NCBI GenBank assembly: GCA_020137815.1
Contig: CM035361.1
Coordinates: 3,386,845 to 3,450,844 of the forward strand
DNA: 64,000 nucleotides
Direction: 5' to 3'
Source: Hormiphora californensis
Taxonomy: Eukaryota; Ctenophora; Tentaculata; Cydippida; Pleurobrachiidae
The notes beneath the pieces were generated by a model that worked only from the letters and a program-made list of their open reading frames with translations, did no database searches and was not told the origin of the DNA. This document shows positions 56,215-64,000 of the stretch, piece after piece. The first letter of the stretch is position 1, and every line of letters starts with the position of its first letter. The translations under genes were made by a program, and so were the position numbers.

Positions 56215-57364
56215 GGTCAACATTTGGGGAGGCAGCCTGGGTGAGAGTCTGAAACATCAAACAGACATCACCTGAATGGGAACTGTGATTCTCTGACCTG
56301 AATTTAATCCAGAATAATGGGAATAATGTGATTTTCAATATATCTGATGAGTTCGATTCAAATATTGGGACAATCGAGCATTATATTTTGTTGGAAGTGA
56401 TTCAACTAAAAATAATCAGTGAAAATACAAACTGTAAAAACTTTGCGTGTGTGTTTGTGTATATACGTAATTTAGTGTTTTAGTGGTTTAGCAAATATAT
56501 GCATTTCAGAAAGAGAGAGAGAAAAAAAGGAGAGTGAAGCCGGAAGGAGAGAGAAAGAGGGAGAGAGAAAACTTTTCTCAGAAAAGGGGAGATTGACAGT
56601 GTATGAGAAAAAATAATATATGAGAATATGAATACTAGTGAGAAAAAATGTGGAAGACTAAGTGGTTAACGATCGTAACTGTTTTAATGATGTTATATTT
56701 GTTTTTAATGTTTTCATTAATTAACGCCTTTTAGTTAAACTAATAATAGTTTGCTGTCTAAATAGCATTGGTGCAGCAATGTTGGGTTCAGGGTTGTTTT
56801 GTTCAAACCTAAGACGAGGAGATAGTGTCGAGCCTGACAGGCCCGCCAGTGCTCGCTTGGGAATATGGTAAGGCAATATCATATGCTTTGACAGGGTCGA
56901 GCAAGTTGTCTGTCTCGGGGGAAAAAACAAATTGACGGATTCTCATTTCATAACTTGGTGGAACGCGCGATGTGTTTGTTGTAGAGTTCTCTGCGCGCAA
57001 ACGGAGCGTGGGAACTGGACCGTGGGAAAAATGAACGAAGACTGATCATGATTCGATCATCTCGACCCCGTTTTGATTCTGCGCTCAAATCGGGTCGGTG
57101 CCGCCGGACAGATCATTCATGCAGCAGGCATCAAATATGACGGAGCACCACTGTCTTTGTCCCTTTCCGGTGTGAGAATTGGGAGACCGGACAATGAACC
57201 CATAATTTTGTAATCGAAGTTCAAAAATGTTATTTTGGTGGACCACTAACGGTAAATTCAAATAACGAGAATTAATGAAAGTGTTCACAGAAAACTCAAA
57301 ATCGAACTCTTCAACTCTATAAATTAAAATAATTATAATAAGAATTGAGATCTGATAAGGATTA
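56215..57364. other. 3' region of the RILP-like gene and intergenic DNA
   Basis: No gene. It includes GA-rich sequence (56510-56570) and the third copy of the GC-rich palindromic motif (57063-57111). Confidence 0.5.
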
Positions 57365-57813
57365 AGGGGCGAGACACACTGAAGTTGGGCGCGCTCGTTC
57401 AAATCTCAACCTCGCGAAACACACTGAAGTTTGAAGTTCGAAGTTTCGCGAAAACCCATTTTCGGCTGAGAAATCATTCGTAAGAGGCTAACTTGTCTAC
57501 TGGTACATCTCTCGAGGTGTCCTTTGTCCATAACGAGTCAATTTCACCGTTTTTGAAATTTTTGGCTAATCCGGTCACAGTTGTCCCAATTCACCAAAAA
57601 TTTTAAAAACGGTGAAATTGACCCAGTATTGATAAAGGACACCTCGAGAGATGTACCAGTAAATAAACTAGCATCTTACAAAAAATTTCTCAGCCGAAAA
57701 TGGGTTTTCGCGAAACTTTGAACTTTTCCGCGAAACTTCGAACTTCGAACTTCAGTGTGTGTCGCGAGGTTGAGAGTTGAACGCGCGCGACCAACTTCAG
57801 TGTGTCTCCCCCC
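57365..57813. mobile_element. 449-bp long-arm MITE
   Basis: Inverted ends contain GAGACACACTGAAGTTGG and are flanked by TA (57363-57364 and 57814-57815). The arms include repeated GAACTTCAGTGTGT motifs and pair over most of their length around a centre near 57575. Confidence 0.8.
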
Positions 57814-58961
57814 TAAAATCCTGATCAGATCTCATTATAATAATTAACAAATGACCCTTCCACCCTGAGATCTGCCCGCTGTATGTTTCCTCTTCAATGC
57901 TGTACAGTAGGGCGTGTCGTGTGAGAAAAGAGAGAAACGTGAGAATGCAGCGAGTGAAGATATTATCTATCTTGTTCCTAAATTAAAATAGTTCCATCTC
58001 TCTCTGGGATTCTCGCACACTATCTGAACTTCGCTCTCTCACTTTGACTCTCTCTAAATAAATAATTTCTCTCTCCAAATCCCAAAAATTCTTGAAAAAG
58101 AGCTTTATCATTTGATACTATCAATACATAAAATTGTATACAACTGTTCAGTTCATTATAATTTCTCTTATAGAAGAGTATGGTTTCCTCTCTTTCAAGT
58201 TAGCACTCTTCCATCCTTGTTGTACTGCACCTGAAAATACCCATGTTAGGGGGTGGAGCTAAGCAAACAACACATAGCCCAAGCGGGAATTTGGAATCCC
58301 AATCGGCCTTGGTATCGAAGACACTCTGTTTGCGGCCTTCGTTACCAACAATCGGCCCGGATCACGTCGCGTGTGTCACCCCGCGGTCCCGCCAAGGCCC
58401 GCGCGCGGATGTTTTTAGCGCGCTAAACCTATCTTCAGACACATCGCGCCCTACAACGACGGGTCTGGGTCTCCGATTGTTAACATTAACATTTTACTTT
58501 TTTTACAAAAAGTATAAATAATTCAACAGTCATGGACAACATTGACCAAATTAAAGCCGTACTACGTTACCTCTGATTGTAAGGATATTCAGTGTCGGTT
58601 CAACGCTATCATAGGGTCCAGGATAGACTACCAATCAGTCAATATTGTCGGTCGTAGAAGAGCGAGTATTTTATCTTTTCCCGCTCTCAAAAGACCTATT
58701 TTCTGCTGAGATATTGTAGTGATTGTGGGGTAATACAACTTCTCTCTCAATCTGTGAGCTTGACCTGTGTGCTCGTTAGTCATTACTGTACAAAGAGAGT
58801 GAGAGAGACTGAGACTGAGAGAAGTCAGAAGTTGCCCCATATTCACTAAAAATCTCAGCGATCAACGGGTCTTTGAAGAGCCGGAAAAACACCTGCCCCT
58901 GTTGTAGAAGTACAGTATTGACTATTGAATACACAGGGCAACCCTAGCTAGATAAAATAAA
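57814..58961. other. Intergenic DNA
   Basis: No supported exon. A GC-rich segment (about 58308-58450) begins CTTGGTATCGAAGACAC and carries GCGGCCTTCGTT, resembling the insertion at 63411-63486. Confidence 0.45.
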
Positions 58962-59183
58962 ATGGGTTTGAACAAAACAAGGCAAGTACAGAGATTACAT
59001 GCAGAGAGAGAAGATGTATTTGCCCAGTCTAGCCCGGCATATGGTCACTTACAGCGGTGTTGGAGCTCTTCATTAAAGACAAAATCCTTCAGCTGTGTTT
59101 ACTGTTCCAAAACGTTATCACGAAAGGACCATATATGGAGTACGCCATACTCACAGGAGGTCCATAGCAACATTGTTCCCTAA
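58962..59183 (+). CDS. Short ORF, possibly part of a small gene
   Basis: A 73-codon ORF starts MGLNKTRQVQRLHAERED. Inside it a CACTTACAG acceptor-like site (to 59052) opens a different frame reading VLELFIKDKILQLCLLFQNV and TKGPYMEYAILTGGP before a stop. The second frame looks more like real protein than the first, so a spliced small gene is possible. No family recognised; could be chance. Confidence 0.22.
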   Translation: MGLNKTRQVQRLHAEREDVFAQSSPAYGHLQRCWSSSLKTKSFSCVYCSKTLSRKDHIWSTPYSQEVHSNIVP

Positions 59184-59310
59184 ATGCAATATGGTGAGAA
59201 AGTTCAATTCAAATTAAGTGAGCATTATAGAGGGAGAGTATACCTTACTCTCGCTAATTAAGAAACGCTTTAGGAAGACATTTTTTTATAAGAAACGGGA
59301 AATGTGGAAA

Positions 59311-59866
59311 CACATTAAATAAGACACCCCAAAATAAGAAACTCCCCCAAGAAAGTAAGAAACCCCAAAAATAAGAAACGCAAAAATAAGAAACCCCAAA
59401 AATAAGAAACGCAAAAATAAGAAACCCCAAAAATAAGAAACCCAAAAATTAAGAAACCCCAAAAATAAGAAACCCCAAAAATAAGAAACCCAAAAATTAA
59501 GAAACCCCAAAATTAAGAAACCCCAAAATTAAGAAACCCCAAAAATAAGAAACCCCAAAATTAAGAAACCCCAAAAATAAGAAACCCCAAAAATAAGAAA
59601 CCCCAAAATTAAGAAACCCCAAAATTAAGAAACCCCAAAAATAAGAAACCCCAAAATTAAGAAACCCCAAAAATAAGAAACCCCAAAAATAAGAAACCCC
59701 AAAATTAAGAAACCCCAAAATTAAGAAACCCCAAAAATAAGAAACCCCAAAATTAAGAAACCCCAAAAATAAGAAACCCCAAAAATAAGAAACCCCAAAA
59801 TTAAGAAACTCGAAAAATAAGAAAGTAGAAACCCCAAGAATAAGAAACTCGAAAAATAAGAAACCT
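59311..59866. repeat. 16-bp minisatellite
   Basis: About 33 copies of AAGAAACCCCAAAAAT or AAGAAACCCCAAAATT, with a few variants at the edges. Long open frames on the minus strand (GFLNFGVSYFW repeats) are produced by the period and are not taken as genes. Confidence 0.92.
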
Positions 59867-60552
59867 AATTAGGGGAGGGCCTCAAAAAGCCCTAAAATGG
59901 ACATTTTTGACAATACAGACCAAATGCGGCAAAATAACGCAATTTAAACTAGGTAAAATGTTGTTTAGCGGTGTTTAGGCTATTTCGAAGGTGTGGTCAA
60001 AATTTCAGCTCTAACGGTTGACAGGTTACGAAATGGTGGCCGGAATAAGAAAGCTGAGACAAGGGGGTTAAACACAACACAAAACAACTGCAATGAACTG
60101 CTTGTGTGTAAACACTCAACAACAACAACAACAACACTCAGAACTGTTGCAGAATGCAGAGGCCCGTTTCTTATCTCTGTTTTCAAGATGGGTGTGTCGC
60201 CCTGCTTTCTCTCCCAATCTCTCTTCAGTCTTCCTATCTCGTCCTCTTTTTCTTTCTTTATCATTGATGATGTCTGCGTGTGTGTGTTAGAGAGAGAGAG
60301 AGAGAGGAGTGAGGCGGTGGCGTGAAGCAGTTAGCCCGCGCGTTAGAACCGGCGCGCGCACGCAGCGCTCAAGTGCCTGACTTGAGCAGAGTGATTTTAT
60401 ATGATTTAACATTGTAACTGATTTATGATAATCTTCACTTCTGATAGAAACAAAACAATGAGTTTTAGCTGATCTTCGAACAATCAAAGTTAGCAATCAA
60501 AGATATCTAAGTTAACCACCCATTCATCTATTTAGGACCTCTAGGTCGTAAC
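59867..60552. other. Non-coding stretch before the gag remnant
   Basis: It may contain the 5' part of the LTR retrotransposon whose gag begins at 60555. It has (CAA)n near 60118, (AG)n near 60290 and a GC-rich tract near 60330-60370. No LTR pair could be defined. Confidence 0.4.
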
Positions 60553-60554
60553 AA

Positions 60555-61230
60555 TGGCGACGAGCAGTGTGACTATCGAACCATGGAACGGGAAGGCAGA
60601 AAATCTAAGAGGGTGGATGGACAGACTCAGCCAACTATTTGTGTTAAACGGGGTCGTCTGAGGAAAAGAGAGTAGCGAGTCTACTTGTGCAATCGGTCGC
60701 GAAGGGTACCATATGCTCGAAGACCTCACGTTCCTGAACAACCGTCTACTAAGCATTCAAACAGTTACAGACCCGCTACAAGAAGGGGTAATGCCCAAGG
60801 AACTCATCATCGCAGAGAGGGCAAAGTTTTATGTGGTGATCAGGCGCCGAAACGAAGACATGCTCGAATTTAGTAACAGAGTGAAAGGACGAGCGGCAAC
60901 CTGCGCATCCCCAAGGAGTTTTTAGATCAAGCACTAAGAGATCGGTTGATCTGTGGTCTGCATAATGAAAGAGTACGAGCACTCCTACTGGCAGAGGACG
61001 CGGGAATGACCTTTAAGCAAGCTTTGGAGAAGATTACTGTGAAGCAGACTGCGGGAGAAGAAGCAAGGAAGCTAACAGTGCAGATTAAACCCACCATGAA
61101 GAGTGAGGTGTTCGTAGTGAACAAGCAGGCTCCTCCAGCTTGGAAGGACGTCCGATGACAGAAATGCACCCTGAAAGGGCACATGCAGAGTCAATGCCAC
61201 ACAAAATGTCACAACTTGGAGGAGACGGAC
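60555..61230 (+). pseudogene. Broken gag-like gene of an LTR retrotransposon (Ty3/gypsy-like)
   Basis: Consecutive frames show typical gag pieces: an N-terminal EPWNGKAENLRGWMDRLSQ segment, then ALRDRLICGLHNERVRALLL, then a zinc-knuckle-like Cys/His cluster after 61160. They are spread over different frames, with a stop near 60660, a frame change near 60700-60925 and another stop at 61156-61158, so the gene is inactive. Protease, RT and integrase do not follow. An A-rich run (61258-61290) and a fragment of the pogo-like MITE (61311-61346) end the unit. Confidence 0.7.
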
Positions 61231-61396
61231 CCCCCCCCACCCCCCCAACAAATTAACAAAAAAAAAAAAAAAATCAACAATAAAAAAAAAAAGCTATACC
61301 ACACCCTTGTCCCCGAGGGTGCCGATAAATCGGGGTTCCGACTGTATATGGTCTTTGTTTTAACATGCATTGTTTTACCATAATTCGTGGCCACTA

Positions 61397-63546
61397 CTCG
61401 CCCCCACTAAACACCCCTCTCCTCCCCAGATATTCGTGGCCCCCTCGCCCCCACTAACACCCCTCTCCTCCCCAGATATTCGTGGCCCCCTCGCCCCCAC
61501 TAACACCCCTCTCCTCCCCAGATATTCGTGGCCCCCTCGCCCCCACTAACACCCCTCTCCTCCCCAGATATTCGTGGCCCCCTCGCCCCCACTAACACCC
61601 CCCTCCTCCCCAGATATTCGTGGCCCCCTCGCCCCCACTAACACCCCTCTCCTCCCCAGATATTCGTGGCTCCCTCGCCCCCACTAACACCCCTCTCCTC
61701 CCCAGATATTCGTGGCCCCCTCGCCCCCACTGACACCCCTCTCCTCCCCAGATATTCGTGGCCCCCTCGCCCCCACTAACACCCCTCTCCTCCCCAGATA
61801 TTCGTGGCCCCCTCGCCCCCACTAACACCCCTCTCCTCCCCAGATATTCGTGGCCCCCTCGCCCCCACTAACACCACTCTCCTCCCCAGATATTCGTGGC
61901 CCCCTCGCCCCCACTAACACCCCTCTCCTCCCCAGATATTCGTGGCCCCCTCGCCCCCACTAACACCACTCTCCTCCCCAGATATTCATGGCCCCCTCGC
62001 CCCCACTAACACCCCTCTCCTCCCCAGATATTCGTGGTCCCCTCGCCCCCACTAACACCCCTCTCCTCCCCAGATATTCATGGCCCCCTCGCCCCCACTA
62101 ACACCCCTCTCCTCCCCAGATATTCGTGGCCCCCTCGTCCCCACTAACACCCCTCTTCTCCCCAGATATTCGTGGCCCCCTCGCCCCCACTAACACCCCT
62201 CTCCCCCCAAGATATTCGTGGCCCCCTCGCCCCCACTAACACCCCTCTCCTCCCCAGATATTCGTGGCCCCCTCGCCCCCACTAACACCCCTCTCCTCCC
62301 CAGATATTCGTGGCCCCCTCGCCCCCACTAACACCACTCTCCTCCCCAGATATTCGTGGCCCCCTCGCCCCCTCTAACACCCCTCTCCTCTCCAGATATT
62401 CGTGGCCCCCTCGCCCCCACTAACACCCCTCTCCTCCCCAGATATTCGTGGCCCCCTCGCCCCCACTAACACCCCTCTCCTCCCCAGATATTCGTGGCCC
62501 CCTCGCCCCCACTAACACCCCTCTCCTCCCCAGATATTCGTGGCCCCCTCGCCCCCACTAACACCCCTCTCCTCCCCAGATATTCTTGACCCCCTCGCCC
62601 CCACTAACACCCCTCTCCTCCCCAGATATTCATGGCCCCCTCGCCCCCGCTAACACCCCTCTCCTCCCCAGATATTCGTGGCCCCCTCGCCCCCACTAAC
62701 ACCCCTCTCCTCCCCAGATATTCATGGCCCCCTCGCCCCCGCTAACACCCCTCTCCTCCCCAGATATTCATGGCCCCCTCGCCCCCGCTAACACCCCTCT
62801 CCTCCCCAGATATTCGTGGCCCCCTCGCCCCCACTAACACCCCTCTCCTCCCCAGATATTCGTGGCCCCCTCGCCCCCACTAACACCCCTCTCCTCCCCA
62901 GATATTCGTGGCCCCCTCGCCCCCACTAACACCCCTCTCCTCCCCAGATATTCATGGCCCCCTCGCCCCCACTAACACCCCTCTCCTCCCCAGATATTCG
63001 TGGCCCCCTCGCCCCACTAACACCCCTCTCCTCCCCAGATATTCGTGGCCCCCTCACCCCCACTAACACCCCTCCCCTCCCCAGATATTCGTGGCCCCCT
63101 CGCCCCCACTAACACCCCTTTCCTCCCCAGATATTCGTGGCCCCCTCGCCCCCACTAACACCCCTCTCCTCCCCAGATATTCGTGGCCCCCTCGCCCCCA
63201 CTAACACCCCTCTCCTCTCCAGATATTCGTGGCCCCCTCGCCCCCACTAACACCCCTCTCTCCTCCCCAGATATTCGTGGCCCCTTCGCCCCCACTAACA
63301 CCCCTCTCCTCCCCAGATATTCGTGCCCCCCTCGCCCCCACTAACACCCCTCTCCTCCCCAGGTATTCGTGGCCCCCTCGCCCCCACTAACACCCCTCTC
63401 CTCCCTTGGTATCCAAGACACCTCACACTCGCGGCCTTCGTTTGGCGCGCTTCGCGCGCCGGCAAGGGAGGGGTAACTTCGTTACCAATCTCCTCCCCAG
63501 GTATTCGTGCCCCCCTCGCCCCCACTAACACCCCTCTCCTCCCCAG
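61397..63546 (+). repeat. 46-bp array of splice acceptor plus start of exon (terminal gene)
   Basis: About 45 tandem copies. Each has a branch-site motif CACTAAC, the pyrimidine tract ACCCCTCTCCTCCCCAG and exon sequence ATATTCGTGGCCCCCTCGCC. AG positions run from 61429 to 63546 at 46-bp steps. The last copy continues directly into the open exon at 63547. Single-base variants are scattered (ATTCATGG, CACCACTC). One 92-bp interruption (two unit lengths) lies near 63411-63486. Confidence 0.94.
63411..63486. other. GC-rich insertion inside the 46-bp array
   Basis: Ends TTGGTATCCAAG and CTTCGTTACCAA are imperfect inverted copies. The middle holds GCGCGCTTCGCGCGC. A related sequence is at about 58308-58350. 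It may be a small inverted-repeat element. Confidence 0.45.
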
Positions 63547-63723
63547 ATATTCGTGGCCCCCTCGCCCCCACTGACTCCAGAAAGTGCCGACGAGGAGGAA
63601 GCCCTGGTAGATCTGGGGAGTTGTACTGGATCAATTTACAGTAGCAGGACGAGTTTTGAGGACCAATTGAGGAGACAGCGGCAACCGACCCGCGCTGGAA
63701 GACCTTCATCTGTTATGGACAAG
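63547..63723 (+). CDS. Internal exon of an unidentified gene leaving the window
   Basis: Between the last acceptor of the array and a GTATTA donor lies a 177-nt, 59-codon open exon, phase 0 at both ends: IFVAPSPPLTPESADEEEAL, then VDLGSCTGSIYSSRTSFEDQ, ending RPSSVMDK. It is acidic then Ser/Arg-rich, without a recognised domain. The array and its splice signals support it as an acceptor exon. Other exons were not found in the window. Confidence 0.6.
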
Positions 63724-64000
63724 GTATTAATTTTAATTGATTAATTTTAATTGATATATTATGTTAATTGATTAGATAATTTCTCCTCACTCATTGCGGG
63801 ACACGGAGAAAGAGAGGTTCGAACAAAGCAAAAAGCTCGTTACCAATACATTTCTCCTCACTGTCATCGTCTCGGAAGTACTAATCAGAAATTGTGATAG
63901 GTGACAACTTAATTACTCTTTTGAGCTGCACTACAGCCGTCTCGCACTCAGTTGTCATCTAGCAGAGCTCTGCAATAGCTTATAATGATCCGTATTTGGC
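63724..64000. other. Intron of the terminal gene
   Basis: Follows a GTATTAATT donor. No further exon before the window ends. Confidence 0.5.

Noticed and set aside
59254-59766. Minus-strand ORFs with GFLNFGVSYFW repeats
   Set aside because: They come from the 16-bp minisatellite, which happens to lack stops in that frame.
61592-63531. Gly/Arg-rich minus-strand ORFs in the 46-bp array
   Set aside because: Reverse reading of the acceptor array; the plus-strand splice signals and real exon explain the sequence.

Overview
The window is animal nuclear DNA. Its genes are split by introns of about 0.1 to 4 kb with GT-AG borders, and several encode proteins known only or mainly from animals (a rhodopsin-class receptor, a RILP-like Rab effector, a SMKR1-like protein). 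It is packed with short inverted-repeat transposons and minisatellites. An invertebrate is likely. Minisatellites at splice sites are something I recall being reported from amphioxus, so a cephalochordate is my best but weak guess; nothing here proves it.

Layout: 1-2.05 kb non-coding flank; 2.05-6.30 kb a 70-bp array (about 58 copies) that runs into the first recognisable coding exon of a class A GPCR (+, 6.26-9.80 kb); 9.8-12.3 kb a large compound palindrome; 12.3-22.07 kb a 13-coding-exon 5-aminolevulinate synthase gene (-) whose 4.3-kb third intron holds a complete intronless UDP-glycosyltransferase (-); 22.5-33.4 kb mostly transposons and non-coding DNA; 33.47-42.2 kb a 10-exon gene for an unrecognised Ser/Tyr/Thr-rich protein (+), with a SMKR1-like gene antisense inside its second intron; 43.3-45.0 kb a single-exon MATH-BTB gene (-); 45.4-48.4 kb an inverted-repeat element holding an intact reverse transcriptase ORF; 49.75-56.2 kb a 10-exon RILP-like gene (+); 56.2-61.3 kb repeats and a broken LTR-retrotransposon gag; 61.4-63.5 kb a 46-bp array (about 45 copies) running into one exon of a gene that leaves the window.

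The main observation is that the tandem arrays sit on exon-intron junctions. Acceptor arrays end at the real exon in the GPCR, the terminal gene, ALAS exon 1 and (intron part only) ALAS exon 10; donor arrays start at the real exon in ALAS exon 1 and the Ser-rich gene; a two-copy acceptor duplication lies at the last GPCR exon. Copies carry branch site, pyrimidine tract, splice dinucleotide and a piece of exon. In the two largest arrays the unit boundary lies where an exon sequence resembles the intron's branch site. Separately, three elements share a G-run terminal inverted repeat, 10-bp-period subterminal repeats and target duplications of about 9 bp. The genes do not form an obvious pathway; ALAS (haem synthesis) and UGT (glycoside conjugation) are linked only by nesting. 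All exon models are read by eye from splice sites and reading frame; every phase was checked to add up, but no transcript data were available.
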